Below the pieces are notes generated by a model, which was not told the DNA's origin, ran no database searches, and saw only the letters and a list, made by a program, of their open reading frames with translations. DNA of 64,000 nt from Desulfomicrobium baculatum DSM 4028 (GTDB taxonomy: Bacteria > Desulfobacterota > Desulfovibrionia > Desulfovibrionales > Desulfomicrobiaceae), in contig NC_013173.1 of the NCBI RefSeq assembly GCF_000023225.1, positions 1,180,501 through 1,244,500 of the forward strand, read 5' to 3'. Below, in pieces: positions 36,011 through 44,789 of this stretch. How positions within the stretch are numbered: the stretch's first letter is position 1; every line of letters starts with the position of its first letter. Position numbers and translations under genes: made by a program.

Positions 36011-36126
36011 ATGAAAAGAATTTATGCAGTTTCTTTAAACACGAGGTTGTGTGATTGCAATGAATTTTATTACGCATCACAAAAACTACGAAGAAGGTAG
36101 GAATAAGAGTTGAATCGATTTGCATG

Positions 36127-36166
36127 CCAATAAAAAAGCCTCCGGTGAAGGAGGCTTTTTTATTGG
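36127..36166 (-). terminator. gcvPB terminator (bidirectional)
   Basis: CCAATAAAAAAGCCTCC (36127-36143), loop of six bases, GGAGGCTTTTTTATTGG (36150-36166); A and T runs on both sides let it work in either direction. It lies 15 bases after the gcvPB stop. Confidence 0.93.
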
Positions 36167-36180
36167 TTCATTGTGTGGGA

Positions 36181-37632
36181 TCAGAGTCCGGCGTCGTCCA
36201 CAAGCTCCATGCTTCTGGCTGCGCGAACCTCGTCGAGGCGTTCTACTGGTGTGGTTATGGGCGCATTTTGAATCGATGCTGCATCGGTATCGACACGGCC
36301 AAGTATTTCGATCAGATCATCGACGAATCCGTCCAGGGTTTCCTTGCTTTCCGTCTCCGTGGGCTCGAACATCAGGCATTCCTTGACGATGAGCGGGAAG
36401 TAGATGGTCGGTGCGTAGTGTCCCTTGTCCAGCAATGCCTTGGCCAGATCCAGGGCGCGTACGCCCTTTTCGGCCTGTTTCGCGGCCGAGGCGACGAACT
36501 CGTGCATGCAGATGCGGTCGTGGGGGATTTCAAGGACATCTTCCAGGCGCTTGCGCATGTAGTTGGCGGCCAGAACCGCGTTTTCCGAGGCGCGCACGAT
36601 GCCTTCGCGCCCTAGGCGCAGTATGTAGGCATAGGCTTTCAGGATGACCCCGAAGTTGCCGTAGAAGGGCGCGATGTAGCCGATGGATTTGGGGTAGTCG
36701 TAGTTGAGGTAGTACTGGCCGTCCTCAAGTTTGACCACGCGCGAAACGGGCAGATAGTCCACCAGACGCTGACTCACGCCCACCGGACCGGAGCCGGGCC
36801 CGCCTCCGCCGTGAGGGGTGGCGAAGGTCTTGTGCAGGTTCAGGTGCACGACGTCGAAGCCCACGTCGCCGACACGCATCTTGCCCATGATGGCGTTCAG
36901 GTTCGCGCCGTCGTAATACAGCAGTCCGTCCACGCCGTGGACCAGCTTGACGATGCGTTCAAGGCCGCACTCGAACAGCCCCAGGGTGTTGGGGCAGGTC
37001 ATCATCAGGCCCGCCACCTCGTCGTCCAGCACCTTTTCCAGTTCGTCGGGATCGATCATCCCGTTTTTGGATTCAATGGACACGACGTCGTATCCGGCGA
37101 TGGCCGCCGAGGCCGGATTGGTGCCGTGGGCGGAGTCGGGCACGATGATCTTGGTCTTTTTGTTGCCCTTGTCGTTGTGGTAGGCGGCCATGAGCATGAC
37201 GCCCGTCAGTTCGCCGTGGGCGCCGGCCATGGGCTGCAGGGTGAAGGCGCTCATGCCGGTGATCTCGGCCAGCAGCTGCTCGGTCTCGTACAGCACTTCA
37301 AGGGCGCCCTGGGTCATATGCCCGGCCCCTTTAAGCTGCGGGATGAGCGGGTGCACGGAGGTGAATCCGGGCTGGGCGGCCACGGCCTCGGTGAATTTCG
37401 GGTTGTACTTCATGGTGCACGACCCGAGGGGATAGAAATTGCTGTCCACGCTGTAATTGAGGCGCGAAAGCCTGGTGAAATGACGGATGACGTCGATTTC
37501 GGACAGCTCCGGGAGTTTCGGGGCACTGCCGCGCAGCAGGTGCGCGGGGATGTCGCCTTCCGTGTTGCCCCTTGGCTCTTTGGGCCACACGCCGGCGCGG
37601 CCTTTGGCTGAATCTTGGAAAATGGTTTTCAC
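36181..37632 (-). CDS. gcvPB: Glycine dehydrogenase (decarboxylating) subunit 2
   Basis: Second half of the split P protein of the glycine cleavage system, 483 residues. It holds the PLP lysine, Lys 268 in HLNLHKTFATPHGGGGPG, and decarboxylates glycine while passing the aminomethyl group to GcvH. The start is GTG 37632: GGAGG lies six bases before it and it overlaps the gcvPA stop by four bases (GTGA). The open frame back to 37971 is out of frame with gcvPA and not real. Ends in a strong terminator. gcvT is not in the window. Confidence 0.96.
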   Translation of the reverse strand: MKTIFQDSAKGRAGVWPKEPRGNTEGDIPAHLLRGSAPKLPELSEIDVIRHFTRLSRLNYSVDSNFYPLGSCTMKYNPKFTEAVAAQPGFTSVHPLIPQLKGAGHMTQGALEVLYETEQLLAEITGMSAFTLQPMAGAHGELTGVMLMAAYHNDKGNKKTKIIVPDSAHGTNPASAAIAGYDVVSIESKNGMIDPDELEKVLDDEVAGLMMTCPNTLGLFECGLERIVKLVHGVDGLLYYDGANLNAIMGKMRVGDVGFDVVHLNLHKTFATPHGGGGPGSGPVGVSQRLVDYLPVSRVVKLEDGQYYLNYDYPKSIGYIAPFYGNFGVILKAYAYILRLGREGIVRASENAVLAANYMRKRLEDVLEIPHDRICMHEFVASAAKQAEKGVRALDLAKALLDKGHYAPTIYFPLIVKECLMFEPTETESKETLDGFVDDLIEILGRVDTDAASIQNAPITTPVERLDEVRAARSMELVDDAGL

Positions 37633-38957
37633 AGGGCACCTCCAATCAACTCGGCCAGGATGCCGATACACTGCTTCGTGGTTTTTTCGGTGCAGGCCAC
37701 CAGGAGGTGGTTGTCCATGCCCTGGTAATAGCGACCCAGGGGAAAGCCGGGCACGAACTTGTAGTCCAGGAGCTTGTCGATGACCTCGTAAGCCCGCACG
37801 GGCAGTTTGACCGTGAATTCGTTGCCGAAGGGCTGGTTGAGGACGCGAACGCCGGGCAGACGCTCCAGGCGGTTCGCTGCGTAATGGGCGCGCTCGATGC
37901 CGGTCTGGGCGGTTTTCTTCAGGCCCTGGGGGCCGAGGAGACTCATGTACATCAGCGCCCGCAAGGCGCACAGCGCCTGGTTGGAGCAGATGTTGGAGGT
38001 GGCCTTTTCGCGGCGGATATGCTGCTCCCGGGCCTGCAGGGTCAGCACAAAGCCGGTCTTGCCGCTCTTGTCCACGGTGCGTCCGACAATGCGGCCGGGC
38101 ATCTGGCGGATAAGCTGCTTGTTGCAGGCCATGATGCCGAGGTACGGGCCTCCGAAACTTAAGGGCAGTCCCAGGCTTTGTCCTTCGGCCACGGCGATGT
38201 CCGCGCCCATTTCGCCCGGAGTCTTGAGCACGGACTGCATGATCGGGTAGGTCGAGATGATGGAGACGATCTTGTGCTCGTGGGCCTTGGTGAACAGGGC
38301 CGTGAAATCCTGGATCGTGCCGAAGAAGTTGGGGTTCTGGACAATGACCGCGGCCGTGTCGTCGTTCAGGGCTGCAAGCAGGGCGTCCACGTCCGTTTCG
38401 CAGTTCCGGTGGGGGATGGTCACCAGATCGAGCTTCAGGTTTGAGGTGTAGCTGTCGAGCATGACCCGGTAGATGGGGTTGACGCTCTCGGAGATGACGA
38501 TGCGCGTGCGCTTGTTCTGGCGAACGGCCATCATGATCGCTTCGTAGAGCGCCGTGCCCCCGTCATAGAGGGAGGCGTTGGCGTACTGCAGGTCCAGGAG
38601 GCGCGCCACGGCGGTCTGGTATTCGAAGATGGCCTGCAGCATGCCCTGGGAGGCTTCGGCCTGATAGGGGGTGTAGGCGGTGTAGAACTCGCCCCGGCTG
38701 CAGAGCGCGTCCACGGCGCTCGGAATGTAGTGATCGTAGAATCCGGCCCCCAGGAACGAGGTCAGGTCCGTGTGGTTTTTGGCCGCCGTCTTTTCGAGCT
38801 TCTGGCGGACGTCCATTTCGCTCAAACCCTCGGGCAGGTTCAGTTCGGCGGCCCGGAATTTTTTCGGAATGTCTTCGAACAGGGCCTCGATGCTGTCCAC
38901 GCCGACGGTGGCCAGCATTTCGCTCTGTTCGGCAGGGGTATGCGGTATGAAGGGCAT
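37629..38957 (-). CDS. gcvPA: Glycine dehydrogenase (decarboxylating) subunit 1
   Basis: First half of the split P protein, 442 residues, forming a heterotetramer with GcvPB. Typical segments: GAGFYDHYIP, EFYTAYTPYQAEASQG, YDGGTALYEA and QHIRREKATSNICSNQAL. Normal length. Its ribosome site GGAGG lies in one arm of an 8-bp hairpin in the leader (38961-38998), so translation initiation may be controlled by folding. It follows gcvH in the same leftward operon. Confidence 0.96.
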   Translation of the reverse strand: MPFIPHTPAEQSEMLATVGVDSIEALFEDIPKKFRAAELNLPEGLSEMDVRQKLEKTAAKNHTDLTSFLGAGFYDHYIPSAVDALCSRGEFYTAYTPYQAEASQGMLQAIFEYQTAVARLLDLQYANASLYDGGTALYEAIMMAVRQNKRTRIVISESVNPIYRVMLDSYTSNLKLDLVTIPHRNCETDVDALLAALNDDTAAVIVQNPNFFGTIQDFTALFTKAHEHKIVSIISTYPIMQSVLKTPGEMGADIAVAEGQSLGLPLSFGGPYLGIMACNKQLIRQMPGRIVGRTVDKSGKTGFVLTLQAREQHIRREKATSNICSNQALCALRALMYMSLLGPQGLKKTAQTGIERAHYAANRLERLPGVRVLNQPFGNEFTVKLPVRAYEVIDKLLDYKFVPGFPLGRYYQGMDNHLLVACTEKTTKQCIGILAELIGGAL

Positions 38958-38960
38958 GTC

Positions 38961-38998
38961 GCCTCCGGATGATGGGCTGCGTCCATCCGGCCGGAGGC
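38961..38998 (-). promoter_or_regulatory. Hairpin covering the gcvPA ribosome site
   Basis: In the minus-strand mRNA, GCCTCCGG (plus 38998-38991) pairs with CCGGAGGC (plus 38968-38961), the arm that contains the GGAGG used for the gcvPA start at 38957. An inner stem CCGGAT/ATCCGG (plus 38985-38990 with 38965-38970) competes with it. Possible translational switch. Confidence 0.6.
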
Positions 38999-39060
38999 GA
39001 TGAGTTCAAGCGGAAAATGGTGAACGTTCGCGCAGCGGAAGGGCAGCCGGATGATAAGGG

Positions 39061-39441
39061 TTAGTGCGCTTCGGCGGCGCACAGGGCCGCGTAGGCGTCG
39101 GCGTCGAGCAGTCCTTCGGGCGCGGCGGAGAGCCGGACCTTGAACAGCCAGCCCGTGCCGAAGGCGTCCTTGTTGACCAGTTCGGGCGCGTTTTCCAGTT
39201 CCGTGTTGACTGCGGTGACCTCGCCGCTGACCGGGGAGTAGATCTCGCTGGCGGCCTTGACCGATTCCACGGTTCCGATCTCGGCGCCGGCCTCGGCCTG
39301 GTCGCCAGGCTGGGGAAGTTCGACGAAAGTCAGGTCGCCGAGCTGTTCCTGCGCGAAGTGGCTGATGCCGACTACGGCTTCGTCGCCTTCGATTTTGACC
39401 CATTCATGGGATTTTGCGTATAGAAGTTCCTTGGGATTCAT
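39061..39441 (-). CDS. gcvH: Glycine cleavage system H protein
   Basis: Lipoyl carrier of the glycine cleavage system, 126 residues. The lipoylated Lys is residue 62 in [11 protein letters not shown]. Also seen are the N-terminal [17 protein letters not shown] and the C-terminal [16 protein letters not shown] precedes ATG 39441; the frame is open to 39579, but only the later start has a site. First gene of gcvH-gcvPA-gcvPB. Confidence 0.97.
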   Translation of the reverse strand: MNPKELLYAKSHEWVKIEGDEAVVGISHFAQEQLGDLTFVELPQPGDQAEAGAEIGTVESVKAASEIYSPVSGEVTAVNTELENAPELVNKDAFGTGWLFKVRLSAAPEGLLDADAYAALCAAEAH

Positions 39442-39599
39442 GACAGCCTCCAGTGTTGAATTTTGGAGATTCGGTGCTGGATCGTTTCCAGCCCCTTGAG
39501 TTCGCGCTGACATAAATATATTGCCACGAAAGCGCAATAAAGAGATGACGGGCGTGGAAAATAGATTATGCATTGCCAATAATTTTTGCAGGAGGAACT

Positions 39600-40139
39600 A
39601 TGAAATTGGTGCGTGTGGCCGGGTTTTTCATAATGATGTTGTTTATTTCTTCAACCGCGTGGTGTTCCGGACTAACTGCAAAGGACGTACAGGGTTTTAT
39701 TGCCTCCATGCAGGAGCTCAAGCCATACTTCGACCAGTACGCTGAAGAGAGCGGAGACGATGGCGACGCGTCGAGCACCGCCCAGATCGTCACTGATTGG
39801 GCCCAGGGCCTCAAAGAGCAACGCGATGTGGAAGCCATCCTCGGCAAGCACGGGTTTGATTTGAACACCTGGGCCGCGGTTTCCCAGCAGGTGACCCAGG
39901 CTTACATGGCCGTCAGGCTCGGCAAGGATGGGCAGGATGTCATGGGGCAGATGCAGCAATCCATCGCGGAGATCGAGTCAAACAAGGAAATACCTGCGGA
40001 ATACAAGTCCCAGATGATCGCGCAGATGCAGACGAGCATGGCGGAGATGGAAAAAGTGCTCGCCGCCTCGCCTGAAGATCAGGTCACGGTGAAGCCTTTC
40101 GTGTCCGAGCTGGACGCAATTTTTGAAATGCAGGAATAG
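39600..40139 (+). CDS. Small exported protein, unknown family
   Basis: A 179-residue protein with a strong GGAGG site and signal peptide (about 1-24). The mature part is mainly helical (DVQGFIASMQELKPYFDQYAE, MGQMQQSIAEIESNK, MIAQMQTSMAEMEKVL), without recognised motifs, and ends in an acidic tail. It resembles hypothetical periplasmic proteins seen near envelope genes. Diverges from gcvH; the gap of about 160 bases must carry both promoters. Confidence 0.75.
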   Translation: MKLVRVAGFFIMMLFISSTAWCSGLTAKDVQGFIASMQELKPYFDQYAEESGDDGDASSTAQIVTDWAQGLKEQRDVEAILGKHGFDLNTWAAVSQQVTQAYMAVRLGKDGQDVMGQMQQSIAEIESNKEIPAEYKSQMIAQMQTSMAEMEKVLAASPEDQVTVKPFVSELDAIFEMQE

Positions 40140-40279
40140 AGGGGGCGGTGCATTGGTTTCTCGCATGCCGCCTCCGGGCGGCATTGTGTTTTCAAGGAAC
40201 TGGCCGTTCGCAGCCTGCAGTCGCCGCCGTCGATCAAGCGTATTCTCGCCGACCTTTCAACGAACAGCAGGGGACATAA

Positions 40280-41008
40280 ATGAATTTTTCCGACCCGGGT
40301 CAACGACGCGTCATCATCAAGACTCTCCTCGTGGTGGTCTTTGTTGTCCTGCTGGCGGCGATTCTTCTTTATTTTGACGTGCAGCAGCTCTTCCGTGACG
40401 CGCTGGCCTGGATTTCGGGCCTCGGCGTCCTGGGGCCGGTCATCTTTGTCGGGCTTTACATCCTGGCCTGTGTCCTGCTGTTGCCCGGCGCGATTCTGAC
40501 CCTGGGCGCGGGGGCGATCTTCGGTTTTCTTCAGGGTGCCATCGCGGCCTCCGTCGGCGCGACCCTGGGGGCGACCTGCGCGTTTCTGGTCGGGCGTTAT
40601 CTGGCCAGGGATTGGGTCGCCAGGCGCATCGCGGGCAGCGCCAGATTCAGGGCCGTGGACGAGGCCGTGGCCAAGGAGGGCTGGAAGATCGTCTTTTTGA
40701 CCCGGCTCTCCCCCGTGTTTCCCTTCAATATCCTCAATTACGCCTTCGGACTGACCAGGGTCGGTCTCAGGGATTATTTTTTCGCATCCTGGCTGGGCAT
40801 GATTCCGGGCATGTTCCTGTACGTTTATCTGGGCTCCCTGGCCGGCGACTTGGCCGGCCTTGGCACCGGGAATCGCGAACGCACCATGGGCGAATGGGTC
40901 ATGTACGGGGTGGGCCTGCTGGCGACCGTCGCCGTGACCGTGTTCATCACCCGCCTTGCCAGGGCGGCCCTGGCCAAGCGCATTCCAGCACCAGGGCCGC
41001 AGTCGTGA
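40280..41008 (+). CDS. TVP38/TMEM64 (DedA-like) membrane protein
   Basis: A 242-residue inner-membrane protein with about six hydrophobic segments and the family's central region, GAIFGFLQGAIAASVGATLGATCAFLVGRYLAR, then FLTRLSPVFPFNILNYAFGLT. These proteins belong to the DedA/VTT superfamily, some of which are lipid scramblases or flippases. AGGGGA lies before ATG 40280. It may share a transcript with the preceding small exported protein and the following receiver; nothing fixes this. Confidence 0.92.
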   Translation: MNFSDPGQRRVIIKTLLVVVFVVLLAAILLYFDVQQLFRDALAWISGLGVLGPVIFVGLYILACVLLLPGAILTLGAGAIFGFLQGAIAASVGATLGATCAFLVGRYLARDWVARRIAGSARFRAVDEAVAKEGWKIVFLTRLSPVFPFNILNYAFGLTRVGLRDYFFASWLGMIPGMFLYVYLGSLAGDLAGLGTGNRERTMGEWVMYGVGLLATVAVTVFITRLARAALAKRIPAPGPQS

Positions 41009-41125
41009 CCTCAGGGCGGACGGATGAGGAAATCTTGACAGATATGTTTTTCGTACAGGAGATTCTTCCCAAGGTCGGATAAAGTCTGCTATGCGGAAAT
41101 AAATTTGGCGCGGGGGGAGGCAGTT

Positions 41126-41479
41126 ATGGATCGAAAGACTGTTCTGGTGATTGACGACGAAGAACATGTGCGCATGCTCTATGCCGAGGAGCTTCGCGCC
41201 CAGGGCTATGCCGTGGTTCTTTCGGACGGGGGGGAGGATCCGCTGGCTCTGGTGGAGGAACACAAGCCCGATCTGATCATCCTGGATATCAAGCTGGAAA
41301 GCAGGTCGGGGCTGGATGTTCTGCAGATCGTGCGTTGCAAGCATGCCAGGCTGCCCATTATCCTCTGCACCGCCTACGACAGCTTCCGTCTCGACCTCAA
41401 ATCCATCGCCGCCGACGCCTACGTGGTCAAATCCTATGACAGCTCGGAACTGATGCGCAAGGTTGAGGAGCTCATCTAG
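41126..41479 (+). CDS. Stand-alone CheY-like receiver
   Basis: A 117-residue single receiver domain. Acid pocket DD at residues 10-11, phospho-acceptor Asp 54 (LIILDIKLE), Thr in CTAYD and Lys near 105 (VVKSYD) are all present, so it should be phosphorylatable. There is no output domain, so it must act by protein contact or as a phosphate relay. A strong GGGGGGAGG site precedes ATG 41126. Cognate kinase unknown; an HPt protein is encoded at 26245, but linkage is speculative. Confidence 0.92.
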   Translation: MDRKTVLVIDDEEHVRMLYAEELRAQGYAVVLSDGGEDPLALVEEHKPDLIILDIKLESRSGLDVLQIVRCKHARLPIILCTAYDSFRLDLKSIAADAYVVKSYDSSELMRKVEELI

Positions 41480-41507
41480 AAAATTTCGCAGCCCCGGAGC
41501 GCAATTT

Positions 41508-42473
41508 TCAGAACGCCTTGTCTCGCCCGAAGAACCGATTTTCCAGGGTCCTCATATAGAAGACCTCGAACTGGGTCATCTCTGTATCGCCTCGCCGCAA
41601 CCATTCCGCCAACCAGGCCACGCGCAGGGCCAGAGTCCAGGTCGGCAGGTGCGTTTCCAGCCTGCTGTCCAGCAGGCCGCAGCCGCGCAGGGTCTTCAGA
41701 AAGGCAGTGATGAAGGGGCCGCTCAGGGCGTTTTCGTCTTCGCTGCCTACGCAGCCCAGGATCAGGGCCATGTCGTGCAGGACGCATTTGGGTCCGCAGA
41801 ATTCCCAGTCGATGGCGCCCAGGATGCGGTCCGTGCCCCAGATCATGTTCAGAGGGTGGGGATCGCCGTGACAGAAAGCCACAGGCAGACTGGCGCAGGA
41901 CTCAAGCTTTCGCTCGATGAGAGAAAAGACGGGGGTAAGCTCCGCGCAGACGTTCGGATGCAGCCTTCTGGCGTCATTCACGATTTTTCGGACATAGCCG
42001 TGCAGGTCAAAGACGTCTTCATGCACGGCCATATTCTGGCTCGCCTGCCGCAGATCACGCAGAAACAGAGCCAGGGCCTTGCCGCGCCATGCATCCCGCC
42101 ATGAGCCCTCTGGGTTGAGTTCAATCCCCTCCAGAAAAGGCGTCAGCTGCCAGTTCCGGCTGCCGACACGTTGCGTGAAACTCCCGTCAAGTCCGGTCTG
42201 AGGCGCAGCCACGGGCAATGCCTTGGCTTCCAGATGAGCGATGCGAGCGGCGATCAGCCTTTTGCGTGGCAAGGTTCGGGAATCGAGTTCTTCCAGGAAA
42301 TGGCGCGAGCCGCCGGCGTCCACTACCACTCTGTACAGGCAGCGCTCGGGGCTGCCCTGGATGGAAATGCGGGGATGAATGGCTTCGAAAGTCAGGCCCC
42401 AGCAGTTCAAAATGTCGCGCAGTAGTTCGTTAGATGGATGCAGGGCGGGCTTAGGGGAAGGGGGGTTCACCAT
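41508..42473 (-). CDS. Aminoglycoside-phosphotransferase-fold kinase
   Basis: A 321-residue protein of the APH/choline/homoserine-kinase-like superfamily. Seen: the Brenner motif HGDPHPLNM with catalytic Asp 204, and the metal-binding Asp 222 in GAIDWEF. Substrate unknown; the family includes kinases of small alcohols, sugars and proteins. It is the last gene of a leftward run whose start overlaps (by 7 bases) the end of a two-TM protein, itself coupled to a toxin-antitoxin pair. It converges with the receiver gene. Confidence 0.87.
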   Translation of the reverse strand: MVNPPSPKPALHPSNELLRDILNCWGLTFEAIHPRISIQGSPERCLYRVVVDAGGSRHFLEELDSRTLPRKRLIAARIAHLEAKALPVAAPQTGLDGSFTQRVGSRNWQLTPFLEGIELNPEGSWRDAWRGKALALFLRDLRQASQNMAVHEDVFDLHGYVRKIVNDARRLHPNVCAELTPVFSLIERKLESCASLPVAFCHGDPHPLNMIWGTDRILGAIDWEFCGPKCVLHDMALILGCVGSEDENALSGPFITAFLKTLRGCGLLDSRLETHLPTWTLALRVAWLAEWLRRGDTEMTQFEVFYMRTLENRFFGRDKAF

Positions 42474-42640
42474 TTGCGGTTTACGTAGCGGATGACGAAG
42501 AAGGCCAGCACGGCGATGACCACGGCCATCGCCGTCAGCAAGCCGAAGATGTCCGTTCTTTTACCGATGAAGCGCAAGGCCCCCATGGTCAGCACCCCGA
42601 CCACTCCGCCGATCCACAGCAAGATGGTTTGTTTTTTCAA
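42467..42640 (-). CDS. 57-residue two-TM membrane protein
   Basis: A small protein with two hydrophobic helices (about 5-21 and 34-51) joined by a basic loop (RFIGKRTD) and with a basic tail (RYVNRKW). It begins at TTG 42640, which overlaps the toxin stop as TTGA; an in-frame TGA lies 12 bases before it, so no longer start exists. AGGG lies five bases upstream. Its last seven bases overlap the ATG of the kinase-like gene. Function unknown. Confidence 0.72.
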   Translation of the reverse strand: MKKQTILLWIGGVVGVLTMGALRFIGKRTDIFGLLTAMAVVIAVLAFFVIRYVNRKW

Positions 42641-43014
42641 GGTTGCCCTGCTTCATTGCGGGACGTGAAGGTTTTTCTTCCTGTTGTCCCGGATGGCTCG
42701 GTTTCGTAAGGAGCTTTGTTTTCGCTGAGTCGATCGATCCAATACCCGGGCCGTCGGTGCGAATTAGCCACCGCCACGATTTCAAGATACCCGAATTTTA
42801 TGTGGTAAATGATCGAAAATGGAAACCGCTTTATGAAACAACGACGTGTTCGTGTCGTAAAGGGACTCCAGGCTTCGGGATTTCTTGTCAGGCGGATTAC
42901 GGCGGCGTGGACTTCTTCCGTGAAGGCAAGGCCCAGACCAGGTTCGCATTCTTCATAGTGTTCGACCGCGTGTACCAGTTCGGCGCGAGCCAGGGGATGG
43001 AACCTGAACTTCAT
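42637..43014 (-). CDS. RelE/ParE-type toxin
   Basis: A 125-residue protein of the RelE/ParE superfamily, recognised from FHPLARAELVHAVEHYEE at the start, then FPFSIIYHIKFGYLEIVAVANSHRRPGYW. ParE members inhibit gyrase, RelE members cleave mRNA; the branch here cannot be told. The last 30 residues (SENKAPYETEPSG...) extend beyond the usual end of about 96. It overlaps the antitoxin by four bases (ATGA), and its own stop overlaps the next small gene. Confidence 0.88.
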   Translation of the reverse strand: MKFRFHPLARAELVHAVEHYEECEPGLGLAFTEEVHAAVIRLTRNPEAWSPFTTRTRRCFIKRFPFSIIYHIKFGYLEIVAVANSHRRPGYWIDRLSENKAPYETEPSGTTGRKTFTSRNEAGQP

Positions 43015-43241
43015 CGGCCAAGACGCTGTCGAATGTCGGCAAAAACCTCTTCGCCGGGGATGGTGCGCACCGTGCCTGAATTCAGTTCATCGATGCGACG
43101 CTCCGCTTCGACCGCCCAGGCCTGCTCAATTTCTTCATCGGCGGGTGCGTTGAGACTTTCAAGGAGTTTTTCCACAATACGAATCCGGTCTTCGCAAGGC
43201 AGGGACAGGAGTTGTTCCGTCAGTTTTGTCGTAGCTGTCAT
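43011..43241 (-). CDS. Addiction-module antitoxin
   Basis: A 76-residue protein of the addiction-module-component (TIGR02574-like) family: LTEQLLSLPCEDRIRIVEKLLESL followed by an acidic middle (DEEIEQAWAVEAERRIDEL) and GEEVFADIRQRLGR. It should neutralise the RelE/ParE toxin encoded directly after it. GGAGGG precedes ATG 43241; the open frame to 43307 has no site. First gene of the leftward four-gene run. Confidence 0.9.
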   Translation of the reverse strand: MTATTKLTEQLLSLPCEDRIRIVEKLLESLNAPADEEIEQAWAVEAERRIDELNSGTVRTIPGEEVFADIRQRLGR

Positions 43242-43385
43242 CAGCGCGCCCTCCCATGACCTTTGACGTGAAACGGAAATTACAGTCGATGATTGAGTGC
43301 CTTTCAATGTAAACTTCTATCGTGGGCATGACGACAAATCAAGCCCGGTCGTTTCGGGTGGAAAGGACAACTTTGTCATAACAAA

Positions 43386-43420
43386 GGGCAGGTTGCGTTT
43401 CTTTCGAAACGCACCTGCCC
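43386..43420 (-). terminator. Probable uraA terminator
   Basis: GGGCAGGTTGCGTTTC (43386-43401), loop TTTC, GAAACGCACCTGCCC (43406-43420), stem of 15 bp with one bulged base. Minus-strand T-rich sequence (TTTGTTAT) follows. It lies about 70 bases after the uraA stop. Confidence 0.72.
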
Positions 43421-43487
43421 GGGTGAGGTCGGTCGTCTTACTGTCTGAAAGTTTACGCAAATCTGCAAGAGCGAACAAGCGTACGCT

Positions 43488-44789
43488 TTATAAAACGGGT
43501 TCCTCATAGTCCGCCGGCTGATTGGTCAGGCCGAGGTGCTCCAGAAGATGGAAGATCATGGACAAGAGCATGCCCACCACCGTGCCCAGGGCCATGCCCT
43601 TGAGCTGTACCGTGCCGATGTGCAGAGCCGTGCCGCTCAGGCCTACGATGAGGACCACGGCGGTCAGGATCAGGTTGGCGGGCTTGGAGTAGTCGACCTT
43701 GGCTTCGACCAGCATGCGGATGCCCGAGGCGGCGATGACGCCGAAGAGCAGGATGCAGATGCCGCCCATGACCGGGGTGGGTATGGACTGGATAAAGGCC
43801 GAGAGCTTGCCGACAAAGGCCAGGCAAATGGAGATGATCGCCGCGCCGCCGATGACCCACACGGAATAGACGCGGGTGATGGCCATGACGCCGATGTTTT
43901 CGCCGTACGTGGTCACCGGCACGGAGCCCATGAAGCCCGAGAGTGTGGTGGCGATGCCGTCGCCCAGCAGCGAGCGGTGCAGTCCGGGATCCTTGACCAG
44001 ATCGCGGCCGATGATGTTTCCGGTGACGACCAGGTGTCCGATGTGCTCGGAGATGACCACCAGAGAGGCCGGGATGATGACCAGGATCATGTTGATGTCG
44101 AACTTGGGCAGGTACACCGTGGGAAAGGAGACGATCGGAGCAGTGGTGATGGTCGCGAAGTCGACCATGCCCATGCCGATGGCCACCAGGTAGCCGACGA
44201 TGATGCCGACCAGGACCGGGATGACGGCCATGAAGCCCCGAAAGACAATGGACCCGAAGGCGACGACCAGCAGGGTGACCATGGAGACGATAATGGCGTC
44301 GGTATTATAGGCCCCGGAATCGTCCGGCATGATGCCGGCCATGCCCGTGGCCACGCCGGCCAGTTCCAGGCCGATCAGGGCGACGATGGGGCCCATGGTG
44401 GCTGGCGGCAGCACGACTTTGATCCAGTCGGAGCCGAAGCGGCCAATGATGAGGGCCACGGTGCAGAAGATGAGGCCCGAGGCGATGAAGCCGCCCAGCG
44501 CGTAGGAGTAGTTGCCTCCCCACAGGGCCTGGTCAGCGCCGAGCACGACGAAGACCGGAGAGAGAAACGCGAAGCTCGAACCCAGGAATGCGGGCGCTTT
44601 GCCCTTGCAGATGAAGAGGTAGATGAGCGTTCCGATGCCGTTCATGAGCAGCACGATGGCCGGATCGATCTTGAACAGGGTCGGCACCAGCACCGACGCG
44701 CCGAACATGGCGAACAGATGTTGCAGGCTCAAGGGAAATCCCTGAAGTAATGGTACCTTTTCATCGACTTGAATGATTCTTCTGCTCAT
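43488..44789 (-). CDS. uraA: Uracil/xanthine permease (NCS2 family)
   Basis: Nucleobase:proton symporter of 433 residues with 14 membrane segments expected. Typical of UraA: QHLFAMFGASVLVPTLF near the start, ISEHIGHLVVTGNI (the substrate-site Glu) and GFMGSVPVTTYGENIGVMAITRV. GGGAG precedes ATG 44789. The 404-codon frame on the opposite strand is a shadow. A role in uracil uptake is likely; xanthine or urate is possible. Confidence 0.93.
   Translation of the reverse strand: MSRRIIQVDEKVPLLQGFPLSLQHLFAMFGASVLVPTLFKIDPAIVLLMNGIGTLIYLFICKGKAPAFLGSSFAFLSPVFVVLGADQALWGGNYSYALGGFIASGLIFCTVALIIGRFGSDWIKVVLPPATMGPIVALIGLELAGVATGMAGIMPDDSGAYNTDAIIVSMVTLLVVAFGSIVFRGFMAVIPVLVGIIVGYLVAIGMGMVDFATITTAPIVSFPTVYLPKFDINMILVIIPASLVVISEHIGHLVVTGNIIGRDLVKDPGLHRSLLGDGIATTLSGFMGSVPVTTYGENIGVMAITRVYSVWVIGGAAIISICLAFVGKLSAFIQSIPTPVMGGICILLFGVIAASGIRMLVEAKVDYSKPANLILTAVVLIVGLSGTALHIGTVQLKGMALGTVVGMLLSMIFHLLEHLGLTNQPADYEEPVL

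Noticed and set aside
37633..37971. Upstream extension of gcvPB
   Set aside because: The extension overlaps gcvPA in another frame. GTG 37632 has GGAGG at the right distance, and homology starts there.
38900..39600. Glycine riboswitch in the gcv operon
   Set aside because: I looked for the conserved paired aptamer pattern before gcvH and gcvPA and did not find it; only a simple hairpin over the gcvPA ribosome site is present.
43536..44750. 404-codon open frame on the plus strand
   Set aside because: It is antisense to the whole uraA gene, is composed mostly of D, G, H, Q and R as expected from reverse reading of a G/C-rich membrane protein, and has no ribosome site or family match.
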